31,579 nt of DNA from CAZCFB01 sp964511535 (GCA_964511535.1 CAZEFW010000108.1:1-31579); one strand, 5' to 3'. Shown: positions 1 through 8,510, counted from the first letter of the stretch. Numbers and translations: made by a program. The notes: a model not told the origin generated them from the letters alone.

Positions 1-24
1 ATGCCAGGATGCCAGGATGCCAGG
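1..24. repeat. Three tandem copies of an 8-bp unit at the window edge
   Basis: The unit atgccagg occurs three times in a row and is followed by degenerate acgcc/acgccg pieces. Further along (about 70-118) are short tandem tcaacc- and ctgtcga-type units. Positions 1-166 hold no convincing gene: the open frame over 1-198 is made of these repeats and runs antisense into the next gene. I see no clear terminator for the minus-strand gene that ends at 167. Confidence 0.7.
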
Positions 25-166
25 ACGCCAAAACGCCGAAATGAAATGGTCCTTGAGTGGACAACTCCCCTCAACCTTCAACCCTCAACCGTCAACTTCC
101 GACTGTCGACTGTCGACCAGCTAGCTCCCATACCCCGAGCGCTGACGACCCACTGCCAACCACAAA

Positions 167-1618
167 CTAATCACAGGTCCCGCTCAGCTTGTCCTTGATG
201 CGGTCGGTGATCTGGGTGACGAAGTAGCCCTCGCCCTGGGGTCCCGGGGTGAGGTAGGCCTTGACCGAGACAGAGAACGCCTTGGGGTTGGTCTTGGTGT
301 CCTTGGAGTAGTCCTCCACCGTGTACTTGTAGGTGGGCGGTGAAAATGAGTTGGTGATGATCTTCCACCGCTTGCGCTCGTTGGACGCCGTGGTGTCGAA
401 TTTGAACCCGAGCTTGTTGCGCAGGGTCTCCTCGGTGGGGTCGTTGGAGGTGGCGTCGCTGTTGCCCGAGTTGAGGGTCCACTCGATGTAATCGGAGTTG
501 GCCGAGAACGCGGCCACCGGGTTCATGTTGGCGTCCAGCAAGAAGGCCGTGAGCTCCAGCTGCCCGCCGTCGGCGATCTTGGTGTCCCCCGTGCTCGTCT
601 TGATGCGGCTGGTGCGGTTGGAGCTGTCCACGGCGCCGGTCCAGAGGATCTTGTTCAGGGCCATGATCTTGGTGGAGCCGTCCCACTTGCCGTTGGCCTT
701 GTCCCACTTGCCGTTTCCGTCGCTGTCGATGTACTTCTCGTTCGGGTCCTTGGTGTCGTTGTCGTCCAGGTCGAGGAACGGCTCCGGCGCGTCGATGAAC
801 GGCTCGCCCTGGTCGTACTTCCCGTTGCCGTTGGTGTCGGTGAACGCCTCCTCGCCCGGCACCACCGCCACGATGGTCACCAGCCCGTCCCGCGGGTTGC
901 GCGAGCGCCCGTTGCCGTCCTTGTAGCCCGGCTCGCCCAGCGAGGAGTCGCGGTCCACCTCCTTGGGCGTCGGGTTGCCACCCTTGGGGCTGTAGACGTA
1001 GACCTTCTTGCCGCTGTAGGAGTCGTTGGTCGCCTTGATGGAGCCGGCCTCGGCCATCAGCTCGGCCTTCAGCGCAGACGCCGGGATCACGGATCCGGTG
1101 CGGGACTGCGCGGTCAGGGTGCAGGTGACCTTGATGTTCGGGGTGGGCGTACGAAGGGCGGCGATGTTGGCGGCATCGCAGGTGAGGCGCAGCTTGCCGT
1201 CCACCGGGTTGTTCTTGCCTGACGGCGCCCCGAAGGTGATGGAGATGCTGTCGGTGGGGGTCAGGCCGCTCGGCTCGTCGTAGTACGACGCGGTGACGGT
1301 GGCCTTGCCCTGGGACTTGCCGCTGTACAGCTTGAGCAGCGCCTTGCCCTCGCCGTCGGTGGAGACCTCCTGGTAAACGGTGTCCGCCACCGAGGCGCTG
1401 AAGCTGCCGCCCGTGGCGTCCCACGTCACCTTCTTGCCCGCGCCCATGGGCTCGTCGCCGTTGGTCACCAGCGCGGTGAGCTGGGCGAAGTCGATGCCGC
1501 CGGCGCTGATGGTCAGGCGGTCAGCGCTGAGGGTCAGCTCGGGGGCGCCGCAGCCGGGCCCGAGGGACAGGGCCAAGGCCGCGGCGATGATGGTTCTGAT
1601 AAAGCCAGTCTCTTTCAC
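167..1618 (-). CDS. Lipoprotein with Ig-like region and three EF-hand-type calcium loops
   Basis: Probably an outer-membrane or periplasmic lipoprotein. The N-terminus is a short basic stretch, a hydrophobic core and a cysteine (C23 from the GTG start) in LGPGC, a weak lipobox. The next roughly 100 residues have invasin/Big-like Ig sequence (GKKVTWDATGG, GKATVTASYY). Mid-protein there are three 12-residue loops of the type DxNxNGxxDxxE: DTNGNGKYDQGE, DLDDNDTKDPNE and DSDGNGKWDKAN, all within about 715-845, so calcium binding is likely. I prefer the GTG at 1618 because GGAG lies 6 nt upstream; an in-frame ATG at 1630 lacks such a site. It sits 24 nt after the next small lipoprotein gene (12 nt with the ATG) and probably shares its transcript. 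The ligand or partner is unknown. Confidence 0.85.
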   Translation of the reverse strand: MKETGFIRTIIAAALALSLGPGCGAPELTLSADRLTISAGGIDFAQLTALVTNGDEPMGAGKKVTWDATGGSFSASVADTVYQEVSTDGEGKALLKLYSGKSQGKATVTASYYDEPSGLTPTDSISITFGAPSGKNNPVDGKLRLTCDAANIAALRTPTPNIKVTCTLTAQSRTGSVIPASALKAELMAEAGSIKATNDSYSGKKVYVYSPKGGNPTPKEVDRDSSLGEPGYKDGNGRSRNPRDGLVTIVAVVPGEEAFTDTNGNGKYDQGEPFIDAPEPFLDLDDNDTKDPNEKYIDSDGNGKWDKANGKWDGSTKIMALNKILWTGAVDSSNRTSRIKTSTGDTKIADGGQLELTAFLLDANMNPVAAFSANSDYIEWTLNSGNSDATSNDPTEETLRNKLGFKFDTTASNERKRWKIITNSFSPPTYKYTVEDYSKDTKTNPKAFSVSVKAYLTPGPQGEGYFVTQITDRIKDKLSGTCD

Positions 1619-1642
1619 GTGTTTCTCCATGTCATACAAGGG

Positions 1643-1933
1643 TCAGCGTTTTTTCTCCGCGCAGGTCTTCTCCAGCTGCTTGAACAGCCGGCGCCCCTCG
1701 GGCGTGGGGTGGCGCTTGAGCTCGTCAGCGAACGTCTGCTTCAGGCTCCGGCAGCCCGGCTGGATGTCCCTGCCGTCGGACTTGAGCTCCTGGAGCTTCT
1801 GCAGCGTGTGCAGCGCCACGCGATAGCGGGCCTCCACCTCGGGCTCATGGCTCACCATCGGCTCGCCGCCCTTGGCCGTGCAGCCGGCCAGCAGACAGCC
1901 CCAGGCGATGAAGAGCAGGGCGCGCGCGGTCAT
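1643..1933 (-). CDS. Small lipoprotein, unknown function
   Basis: A 96-residue protein with a clear lipoprotein signal: MTARALLFIAWGCLLAGC, with lipobox LAGC and acylated Cys at residue 18. The mature part is short, charged and mostly helical. It has two further cysteines (in PGCRSLKQ and EKTCAEKK) that could form a disulfide in the periplasm. I recognise no family. It lies between the symporter gene (55-nt gap) and the Ig/EF-hand lipoprotein gene, on the same strand as both. The upstream sequence offers only a weak AGAAGA ribosome site. Confidence 0.75.
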   Translation of the reverse strand: MTARALLFIAWGCLLAGCTAKGGEPMVSHEPEVEARYRVALHTLQKLQELKSDGRDIQPGCRSLKQTFADELKRHPTPEGRRLFKQLEKTCAEKKR

Positions 1934-1987
1934 ACTGGGATCTTCTGCGGCGTCGGCGCGGGTGTCAAATGGCGGATCGCGGGGGGC

Positions 1988-3535
1988 TCAACCTTCGCGG
2001 CTGCTCCCGTCCCGGTACTGGAGGGTCTCACCCTCGGTGGCGGCGGCCATCACCGTGGCGGACAGGTCGCCGGTGACGTTCACGGCGGTGCGGAACATGT
2101 CGAGGATCCGGTCCACGCCGAGGATCAGCGCCACGCCCACGGTGGGCACGCCGATGGAGGTGAGCACCAGCGCCAGGGTGATCATGCCCACACCGGGGAC
2201 CCCCGCGGCCCCCACGGAGGCGAGGGTCGCGGTGAGCACGATGTTCAGCTGGTCCATCACCGACAGGTGCATGTCGAACACCTGGGAGATGAAGATGGCG
2301 GCCACCCCCTGGTACAGGGCGGTGCCGTCCATGTTCACCGTGGCGCCGAGGGGCAGCACGAAGGAGCTCATCTGGTTGCTCACCCCGAGGTTCTCCTCGG
2401 CGCACTCCATGGAGACCGGCAAGGTGGCGCTGGACGACGAGGTGGAGAACGCGATGAGCTGCGCGGGCCGCGCCGCGCGCCAGAAATCGCCGAAGCTGAT
2501 CTTGCCCAGCACGCGCACCACCGAGGTGTAGACCGCCGTGGCGTGGATCCCGAGGCCGAGCAGCACCGTGAGGGTGTACACCGCCAGCGCCTTGAGCACG
2601 CTCAACCCCGACGTGCCCACCACCTTGGCCACAAGGGCGAGCACTCCATAGGGCGCCAGCTTCATGATGATGTGCACGCACATCACCATGGCGTCGTTTA
2701 CGGCGTCGAACACCCGCACCACCCGGGCGGCCTTCTCCTCAGGGATCAGGGTCAGCGCGATGCCGAAGAAGATGGCGAAGAAGATGATCTGCAGCATCTC
2801 CCCCGACGCCATGGACTTGACCGGGTTGGTGGGCACGATGCCGAGCAGGTTGTCCACGGCAGAGGGAGACTCCCCCGCCTTCTTGGCCTTGTCGGTGGCG
2901 GCCCCCGAATACTGGGCCACCAGGTTCTTCTTGTCCTCGGGGCTTATGTAGTCCCCTGGCCGGATGACGTTGGCCACGGTGAGGCCGATGGTGATGGCCA
3001 GGGTGGTGGTGATCAAGAAGTAGCCGAGGGTCTTGCCGCCCACCCGGCCGAGCTTGCGGATGTCGCCCAGGGAGGCCACGCCCACCAGCAGCGAGGCGAA
3101 CACCAGGGGCACGATGACCATCTTGATCAGCCGCAGGAAGAGCAAGCCCACCGGCTCCACGGCGGCGATGACCGACACCCCTGTGGAGCTCACCGGGCGG
3201 ATGCCCGCCTCCGCCTTGATCCACGCCTCGTGGCGCGCGCCCGGCTTGAGGCTGCCGCTCTTGTCCTTGAGGGCGTGGCGCTTGCTAACCGTGAAGGCGA
3301 CCCGGAAGTACAGGTCGCGCCCGTGGCCCCGCTCCTCCAGCAAGGTGAAGCGCGTCTTGACCGCGGGCAGCTTCAGGCCGGTGAGCGAGCCGCCCGGCGC
3401 AGAGAGCAGCTTCAGGCTCTGGGGGTTGTTGGAGATGATCAGATCTGGCGTCAGCAGCGTCGAATTCGGCCCGAGCAGGATGCCCAGGACGACGCCGACG
3501 GCCATGCCGATGAATATCTTCGTATAGATTTTCAC
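1988..3535 (-). CDS. Dicarboxylate/amino acid:cation symporter (DAACS family)
   Basis: An inner-membrane secondary transporter that couples uptake of a dicarboxylate or acidic amino acid to Na+ or H+. The family signatures are present: the serine-rich re-entrant loop STSSSSATLPVSMECAEE (about residues 360-380) and NMDGTALYQG (about 398-407), plus the C-terminal hairpin region VPGVGMITLALVLTSIGVP. The protein is 515 residues against roughly 420-440 for typical members. The extra sequence is a block of about 90 residues between the first and second membrane helices (about 25-125) that is hydrophilic and lies outside the membrane core. The start is a GTG without a good ribosome site; an in-frame ATG ten codons later would remove part of helix 1. 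The exact substrate cannot be read from sequence. Confidence 0.93.
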   Translation of the reverse strand: MKIYTKIFIGMAVGVVLGILLGPNSTLLTPDLIISNNPQSLKLLSAPGGSLTGLKLPAVKTRFTLLEERGHGRDLYFRVAFTVSKRHALKDKSGSLKPGARHEAWIKAEAGIRPVSSTGVSVIAAVEPVGLLFLRLIKMVIVPLVFASLLVGVASLGDIRKLGRVGGKTLGYFLITTTLAITIGLTVANVIRPGDYISPEDKKNLVAQYSGAATDKAKKAGESPSAVDNLLGIVPTNPVKSMASGEMLQIIFFAIFFGIALTLIPEEKAARVVRVFDAVNDAMVMCVHIIMKLAPYGVLALVAKVVGTSGLSVLKALAVYTLTVLLGLGIHATAVYTSVVRVLGKISFGDFWRAARPAQLIAFSTSSSSATLPVSMECAEENLGVSNQMSSFVLPLGATVNMDGTALYQGVAAIFISQVFDMHLSVMDQLNIVLTATLASVGAAGVPGVGMITLALVLTSIGVPTVGVALILGVDRILDMFRTAVNVTGDLSATVMAAATEGETLQYRDGSSREG

Positions 3536-3595
3536 GTGGGTCCGACTGCACCACGGAGGCCCCTGTCACGTCAAGGTCAGAGCCCCGATTCGGGC

Positions 3596-4486
3596 TCAGC
3601 GCGCGGGCTTCGTAAACCGCCTCTCGCCGTCGTGGATGAAGGCGCGGCGGATGGCCTTGACCGGCCGCTTCTGGTGCTTCGCGTAGAACCGTACGCCCCC
3701 CATGAAAACCTGGTGCTGGGGCGCGGCGAGCATCAGCTGCCGCGCGAGGCCGTCGATGGTGAAGGCGCCCGGGTACATCAACGTCCGGGTCAACAGCAGG
3801 GCGCGGCGGTGCTCGCCCGGCAGGTGGCGCTTGAGGTACGGCGCGGTGGCGCAGGCGAGGGCGAAGAAGCCGACGGGCCGGGTGCGCGTGGCAGGGGGGA
3901 AGCGATAGCTCCGCTCGTCCATCAGGTGGTTGTGACCGGCGTAGCCCAGCACATGCCCGGCGCCGCCTGCGGCCAGCTTGATCCCGCCGGGCAGGGCCAC
4001 CTCGACGGCGCCCTGCCCTCGCACCTGGCGGATGAAGGTGTCGTTGGCCCGGCTGATCTGTTTGCCTCGATAGCCGAGGCCCACCAGGTAGACGTCGAGG
4101 CCTCCCTTCACGCCCAGGCGACGCCAGGCCCTCGACGGTCGGCGGACCCGGGCGCGGTAGACCGCGCGCTGGATGATCACCGCTCCATCGCCGCCGTCCA
4201 GCAGCACCCGCTTCCACCGACGGGCGTGGTCGAAGTAGGCGCGGAAGCCCGCTGCCCCGCCCCAGTACAGGTTGCCCGCCGGGCGGTCGCCGTCCCCGCG
4301 CTTGCTGCTGCCGCAATGGATCACCGAGTTGTCGCACAGGGCGACGTGCACCGTGATCACCAGGGGCTTGCCCTGCTTCAGGTCGGCCGCGATGCGCTGG
4401 TAGAGCGGATCCAGTGGGGCGTCGTCGGCCCAGGCCGGGCTCGCCAGCAGCGTGAGGAGGGCGATGATGGGGGCGCGAGGGGACAT
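3596..4486 (-). CDS. Secreted protein of unknown function
   Basis: A 296-residue protein with a Sec signal peptide (MSPRAPIIALLTLLASPAWA, likely cleaved after AWA). The mature protein has no further membrane segment, so a periplasmic or exported location is expected. Visible points are a possible disulfide pair (LCDNSVIHCGSS), a glycine-rich stretch GGIKLAAGGAGHVLGYAGHNHLMD with several histidines, and a basic C-terminus. I do not recognise a catalytic signature, although the GHNHLMDER stretch could bind metal. It lies 12 nt after the stop of the four-helix membrane protein gene and 60 nt before the symporter gene, so it is probably co-transcribed with the MBL hydrolase gene upstream. Confidence 0.8.
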   Translation of the reverse strand: MSPRAPIIALLTLLASPAWADDAPLDPLYQRIAADLKQGKPLVITVHVALCDNSVIHCGSSKRGDGDRPAGNLYWGGAAGFRAYFDHARRWKRVLLDGGDGAVIIQRAVYRARVRRPSRAWRRLGVKGGLDVYLVGLGYRGKQISRANDTFIRQVRGQGAVEVALPGGIKLAAGGAGHVLGYAGHNHLMDERSYRFPPATRTRPVGFFALACATAPYLKRHLPGEHRRALLLTRTLMYPGAFTIDGLARQLMLAAPQHQVFMGGVRFYAKHQKRPVKAIRRAFIHDGERRFTKPAR

Positions 4487-4498
4487 GCTCGTATTACG

Positions 4499-4888
4499 TC
4501 AGGCGCCGCCGCGTTTGTGGTGCAGCATCACGGCCGCGCCGGCCCCGGCAAGGGACCAGAGCACCACCACCAGGGTCAGGGCGGCCATGTCATCCGAGCC
4601 ATCGCTGTAGCCCGCCTCCGAGGCGGCGGCCCGGGCCCACAGCGCCATGGCCGCGAAGGCAGCGGCGGTGAGGCCTGCAGGGATCCAGAAGGCGAGCACT
4701 CGCACCCGGCGCCGGGTGGAGCGCCAGCACGCCACCAGATGGATCAGGACCGCCGGCGCGGCCATCAGCGTCATCAGCGCCGCGGCGGGCAGGATCTCCG
4801 GGTCGCGGCCGTGGATCAGCGCGCCGACCAGGGCCGCGCCCAGGGCGGCGCCGAAGATCACCAGCGCCCGCGTCGCCAGCGCCTTCAC
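4499..4888 (-). CDS. Four-helix integral membrane protein, unknown function
   Basis: A 129-residue inner-membrane protein with four predicted helices at about residues 6-25, 33-53, 64-85 and 101-121, a basic stretch (STRRRVRV) between helices 2 and 3, and a basic C-terminus (HHKRGGA). The GTG start overlaps the stop of the upstream MBL hydrolase gene as GTGA (4885-4888), so the two are translationally coupled. No family is recognised. Its partner is presumably the membrane-anchored hydrolase. Confidence 0.8.
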   Translation of the reverse strand: MKALATRALVIFGAALGAALVGALIHGRDPEILPAAALMTLMAAPAVLIHLVACWRSTRRRVRVLAFWIPAGLTAAAFAAMALWARAAASEAGYSDGSDDMAALTLVVVLWSLAGAGAAVMLHHKRGGA

Positions 4889-6084
4889 CGTCGCTTCCCC
4901 GAGGGCAAGTAGGAGGGCTCATATCGCTGCTCCGGGTCGCCATTGAGGGTGGCGGTGATGGGCGCCTCCGCTGCGGTCTGCCAGGGTACGCTGGGCCACC
5001 AGCGCCGGGGCGCGGGCGGCTGGTCGACGTCGATGACCTCCCCCGGGCGAGGCGCGACCCACGCCACGCCGGCCGCCCGGGCGGCGACCCACACCCGCTC
5101 GACAGGCTCGGTCCAGCCGTGCATGGCCAGGCTGAAAAGTCCCCAGTGGATCGGCATGAAGAGCTTGCCTCGCATCATCACATGTCCGCGGATCGCCTGC
5201 TCCGGGCCGGCGTGCCAGTCGGGCCAGGCGCGATGGTACGCCCCCACCTCGATCATCACCAGGTCGAACGGCCCCAGCCGCTCGCCGATGAGGGTCATCT
5301 CGTCGAACAGGCCGGTGTCGCCCGAGAACATCACCCGCCGCTCGGGGCCGATGAGGGCGTAGCCGGCCCACAGCGTGCGGTTCTGATCCAGCACCTGACG
5401 CCCCGAGGCGTGGCGCGCCGGGGTGGCCACCACGCGCAGGTCGCCGATCCGGTGCTCCTGCCACCAGTCGAGCTCCACGATGCGGTCGGGCCGGATGCCC
5501 CAGTACTCCAGGTGGGCGCCCACGCCCAGGGGCGTGACGAAGGTGACGTCCCACCCGCGCATGCGCTGGATGGTGGGCTGATCCAGGTGGTCGTAATGAT
5601 CATGGGAGATGAGTACAAGGTCCACGCCCTCGAGCTGCTCGAGGGGCAGCGGCGGCTCGTACCAGCGCGACGGGCCGAGGGAGGGCCAGGGGAAGGGAGA
5701 CCGGCCGAAGATCGGATCGGTGAGCACCCGCTTGCCGGCGAGCTCGATGAGGGTGGTGGAGTGGCCGAGCCAGGTGATCCGGAGCGCGCCGGGCGCAGCG
5801 GCCAGCTGCCGGGCGGTGTCGTCGGACACCGGCAGCGGCTGGTCGGGCACGGCCACCTCACTCACCTCGAACATGGCGGTGATGGAGCCGAGCATGTCGT
5901 TCCACAGCGGCTGCTTGTTGACGAACACGCCGTCGCTCGAGTTGGGGGACGCCTCCATTCGCACCAGCCGCGCGCCTGCCGGCGCCTTGCCAAGGGCGCG
6001 CCAGGAGGTGGCGAGCCCCAGGCCCAGGGCCAGCACCAGGAGCACCAACAGGGCGAGCAGTGAGCGGAGGATCCAGCGACGCAT
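4885..6084 (-). CDS. Membrane-anchored MBL-fold hydrolase (UlaG/NAPE-PLD-like)
   Basis: A zinc-dependent metallo-beta-lactamase-fold hydrolase. The N-terminus is one hydrophobic segment (about residues 5-28), so the enzyme is membrane-anchored or exported. The fold is shown by ITWLGHSTTLIEL (about 104-116), the metal motif HDHYDHLD (H161, H163, D165, H166), FSGDTGLFDE (D256) and MPIHWGLFSLAMH near the end. The spacing and the GHST/IHWGTF pair are those of the UlaG / NAPE-PLD-like branch (Lactamase_B_2), which acts on phosphodiester or lactone substrates. The substrate here is unknown. No clear ribosome site precedes the ATG. The gene begins 17 nt beyond the tRNA terminator and is probably the first of the minus-strand run. 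Confidence 0.9.
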   Translation of the reverse strand: MRRWILRSLLALLVLLVLALGLGLATSWRALGKAPAGARLVRMEASPNSSDGVFVNKQPLWNDMLGSITAMFEVSEVAVPDQPLPVSDDTARQLAAAPGALRITWLGHSTTLIELAGKRVLTDPIFGRSPFPWPSLGPSRWYEPPLPLEQLEGVDLVLISHDHYDHLDQPTIQRMRGWDVTFVTPLGVGAHLEYWGIRPDRIVELDWWQEHRIGDLRVVATPARHASGRQVLDQNRTLWAGYALIGPERRVMFSGDTGLFDEMTLIGERLGPFDLVMIEVGAYHRAWPDWHAGPEQAIRGHVMMRGKLFMPIHWGLFSLAMHGWTEPVERVWVAARAAGVAWVAPRPGEVIDVDQPPAPRRWWPSVPWQTAAEAPITATLNGDPEQRYEPSYLPSGKRR

Positions 6085-6100
6085 GCAGAGGTATTACCCA

Positions 6101-6141
6101 GAAAAGACCAGAGGGCCAGCCGCTGATGGCTGACCCTCTGG
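6101..6141 (-). terminator. Rho-independent terminator of the tRNA-Arg gene
   Basis: Arms 6128-6141 and 6108-6121 form a 14-bp stem with one G:U pair and a six-base loop (6122-6127). Read on the minus strand it is followed by TCTTTTC (6107-6101). It starts 11 nt beyond the tRNA 3' end. Confidence 0.9.
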
Positions 6142-6151
6142 CTATGTCATG

Positions 6152-6225
6152 CGCGCCCGGAGCGATTCGAACGCCCGACCCTCGGTTCCGTAGACCGATG
6201 CTCTATCCAGCTGAGCTACGGGCGC
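6152..6225 (-). tRNA. tRNA-Arg (anticodon ACG)
   Basis: A complete cloverleaf read on the minus strand: acceptor GCGCCCG/CGGGCGC, D-stem GCTC/GAGC, anticodon stem TCGGT/ACCGA with loop CTACGGA (anticodon ACG, reading CGN arginine codons after A34 deamination), and T-arm GGGCG-TTCGAAT-CGCTC. It is 74 nt with discriminator G. The 3' CCA is not encoded; the genome continues CAT. A strong hairpin terminator follows immediately. Confidence 0.97.
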
Positions 6226-6237
6226 ACAACGAAAATG

Positions 6238-6266
6238 TAGGTAACCCAGGGGTTCACTTTGGTCAA
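6238..6266 (-). promoter_or_regulatory. Candidate sigma-70-type promoter for tRNA-Arg
   Basis: On the minus strand TTGACC (6266-6261) is followed after 17 nt by TACCTA (6243-6238), 12 nt before the tRNA 5' end. The -35 is good and the -10 is poor. The position is right for a tRNA promoter. Confidence 0.4.
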
Positions 6267-6320
6267 GTCCCAATGCGCAAGCGGCCCGTGGGGGGCTTCG
6301 CGTCAGGGCGTAAATGGGGA

Positions 6321-6326
6321 TATATT
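6321..6326 (+). promoter_or_regulatory. Candidate -10 element upstream of the PPC-repeat lipoprotein
   Basis: TATATT stands out in GC-rich sequence 34 nt before the ATG at 6360. No good -35 lies at the proper distance (nearest TTCGCG at 6297-6302). A ribosome site GAGAGG lies just upstream of the ATG. Confidence 0.3.
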
Positions 6327-6359
6327 GGGGGGAGTTTATGTAGCCTGAGAGGTAACCTA

Positions 6360-8510
6360 ATGAATCGCCTGGCCTACTCCCTGTTGTGCGCCTGCCTGCT
6401 TATCAGCGCCTGCACCACCAAGAACCCCGTCGCTCTGGATCAGGGCGCTCCCCCGGCCGACACCGGCGCCCGTGATGGGCAGGTGAAGTTCGACGGTTAC
6501 ATCCCGCCGGACGGCGTCAAGCCGGACATGCCGGTGGCCAAGCCGGACATGCCCGTGGCCAAGCCAGACATGCCGGTGGCCAAGCCCGACTTCCCGGTGG
6601 CCAAGCCAGATATGCCCGTGGTCAAGCCTGACATGCCAGTCGCCAAGCCGGACATGCCCGTGGCCAAGCCTGACATGCCAGTCGCCACGCCGGACATGCC
6701 CGTGGCCAAGCCAGACATGCCCGTGGTCACGCCAGACATGCCAGTCGCCACGCCGGACATGCCCGTGGTCACCAACAACGCGTTGTGCGCCGGCGCCCAG
6801 AAGGTCGCCTGGGTGGGCGGCAAGATCTCGGTGAAGGGCAGCACCAAGGGCGCGGCCAACGAGTACGGCACCGGCATCAACTGCGGCAACTACTCCACCG
6901 TCTTTCCGGCCAACCAGCGCTACTACAAGGTCAGCCTCACCGCGGGCAAGTCGTACCGCTTCTCGTTCAAGCCGAAGTACTACTACGCGCGCATGTACCT
7001 GTTCCAGGGGTGCGGCATCAGCGCCATCAACGCGGGCTGCGGGTCGGGAGGCAAGACCGGCGACGTCAGCGCCAGCGTCAACTCGGGCTACACCGGCACC
7101 ATCCTGTTCGCGCCGTCCACCAGCGGCGACTGGATCGTGGCCGTGGACGGCACCAACCCCAAGTACAGCGGCGACTTCACCGTCGAGGTCGACGAGTACA
7201 ACAAGCCGCTCAACGTCACATGCGCCACGGCGCAGAAGCTGACCTTCGTGGACTCGCAGGCCTCGGCCAGCGGCAACACGGTGGGGGCCAAGAACGAGTT
7301 CGGCTCCAGCATCGACTGCGGAAACACCTCATACAAGTACGTGGGCCAGCAGGTGTACTACAAGGTGTCGCTCACCGCCGGCACCACCTACAACGTCCGC
7401 CTCAAGCCCGCCTTCTATGCGTCGATGTACATCTTCCGCAGCAGCAAATGCACTGCCGCGGGCATCAACGGCGACTGCGCGTCAAACGGCAAGTTCGGCG
7501 ACTACGAGTACTACGTCACCACTTACGGCAAGACCATCGCCTTCTCCCCGGCTGCCAGCGGGGACTACACCATCGCCGTGGACAGCCGCTACGCCAGCTA
7601 CGCCGGCAGCTTCGACCTGACCGTCACCCGCATGACCCCCACCACCAACAGCACCTGCGCCAAGGCCACCAAGCTGAACCCCACCGGTCCGAAGGTGGTG
7701 ATCCACGGCAGCACCAAGGGGCTGAAGAATGAGTACGGCACAGGGGTCAAGTGCGGCCAGAGCTCGGCCTACGCCTTCGACGGCCCGCAGCAGTACTTCC
7801 AGATCAACCTCGCAGCGGGGTCGGCTTACGAGGTCACCCTGGAGCCGGCCTTCTATTACGCCAGGTTCTACCTGTTCGGCGCCAAGTGCGGGGCCAATGC
7901 CATCGATCAGGACTGCGCCAGCCTCGGCGCCGCCGGAGACTGGGCCAGCGCCACGAGCTCCACGCCGGGCAAGCTGCTCTACATCCCCAAGAGCAGCGGA
8001 CCGCACCACATCGCCGTGGACAGCACCGGCCCGTCCTACAGCGGCATGTACAAGCTGACCATCGAACAGGTCCCGGTGCCCACCAACGGCGCCTGCGCCA
8101 AGGCCCAGGCCGTGGCCCTGACCTCCGGACAGACCACCACCCTGCTCGGCAACACCGCCATGTTCGCCAACGAGTTCGGCTCCCAGATCTTCTGCAACAA
8201 CTACTCCACGGTCTATGTGGGCAAGCAGGCGTACTACAAGTTCAGCCTCGTCGCCGGGCAGAGCTACACCTTCTCCCTCAAGCCGAAGTTCAAGAACGCG
8301 CGGTTCTACATCTTCGACGGGAGCTGCAAGCCGGCGGATATCAACCTGGACTGCGGCTCAGGCGGAAAGACCGGGGCAGTGTCGGCAAACAGCTACTACT
8401 ACAACACCGTGAGCGTGACCTTCAAACCGACCAAGACCGGCACCTACCACCTGGCCGTGGACAGCACCACCCAGACGGCCGCCGGCCCGTTCGTATTGAC
8501 GGTGAAGTAG
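6360..8510 (+). CDS. Cell-surface lipoprotein with heptapeptide stalk and four PPC-like domains
   Basis: A 716-residue lipoprotein. The signal peptide ends in LISAC, with acylated Cys at residue 18. Residues 54-137 are 12 copies of KPDMPVA-type heptapeptides, a Pro-rich rod that could hold the rest away from the membrane. Four tandem homologous domains of about 143 residues follow, starting near nt 6775, 7210, 7645 and 8080. Each has the pattern C-A-A, GxT, NEFG, CG, YYKVSLTAGxxY, LKPxFYxARxYIF, C-INxDC and SGDYxIAVDS, the jelly-roll layout of bacterial pre-peptidase C-terminal (PPC) domains. Paired cysteines in each domain suggest disulfides and a location outside the cytoplasm. No enzymatic domain is present, so binding or adhesion is likely. 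The ATG at 6360 is chosen over a longer open frame because it gives both the signal peptide and GAGAGG upstream. Confidence 0.92.
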   Translation: MNRLAYSLLCACLLISACTTKNPVALDQGAPPADTGARDGQVKFDGYIPPDGVKPDMPVAKPDMPVAKPDMPVAKPDFPVAKPDMPVVKPDMPVAKPDMPVAKPDMPVATPDMPVAKPDMPVVTPDMPVATPDMPVVTNNALCAGAQKVAWVGGKISVKGSTKGAANEYGTGINCGNYSTVFPANQRYYKVSLTAGKSYRFSFKPKYYYARMYLFQGCGISAINAGCGSGGKTGDVSASVNSGYTGTILFAPSTSGDWIVAVDGTNPKYSGDFTVEVDEYNKPLNVTCATAQKLTFVDSQASASGNTVGAKNEFGSSIDCGNTSYKYVGQQVYYKVSLTAGTTYNVRLKPAFYASMYIFRSSKCTAAGINGDCASNGKFGDYEYYVTTYGKTIAFSPAASGDYTIAVDSRYASYAGSFDLTVTRMTPTTNSTCAKATKLNPTGPKVVIHGSTKGLKNEYGTGVKCGQSSAYAFDGPQQYFQINLAAGSAYEVTLEPAFYYARFYLFGAKCGANAIDQDCASLGAAGDWASATSSTPGKLLYIPKSSGPHHIAVDSTGPSYSGMYKLTIEQVPVPTNGACAKAQAVALTSGQTTTLLGNTAMFANEFGSQIFCNNYSTVYVGKQAYYKFSLVAGQSYTFSLKPKFKNARFYIFDGSCKPADINLDCGSGGKTGAVSANSYYYNTVSVTFKPTKTGTYHLAVDSTTQTAAGPFVLTVK
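6519..6770 (+). repeat. Twelve in-frame 21-bp repeats encoding KPDMPVA
   Basis: Twelve direct copies of a 21-bp unit code for the heptapeptide KPDMPVA. Variants are K to T at position 1 (three of the last four copies), M to F once and A to V at position 7. Most differences between copies are synonymous third-base changes (aagccggacatgcc versus aagccagacatgcc). Copy number is likely to vary between strains. Confidence 0.95.

Noticed and set aside
1..198. 65-codon plus-strand open frame at the window start
   Set aside because: Starts in tandem repeats, has no ribosome site and overlaps the lipoprotein gene antisense.
1619..4912. A 1097-codon plus-strand open frame
   Set aside because: It is antisense to the symporter and neighbouring genes, rich in His/Gln/Arg from GC skew at third positions, and has no recognisable domain; the minus-strand genes explain the sequence.
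6519..6770. CRISPR array
   Set aside because: The repeats are adjacent 21-bp units with no spacers, in frame within a protein gene.
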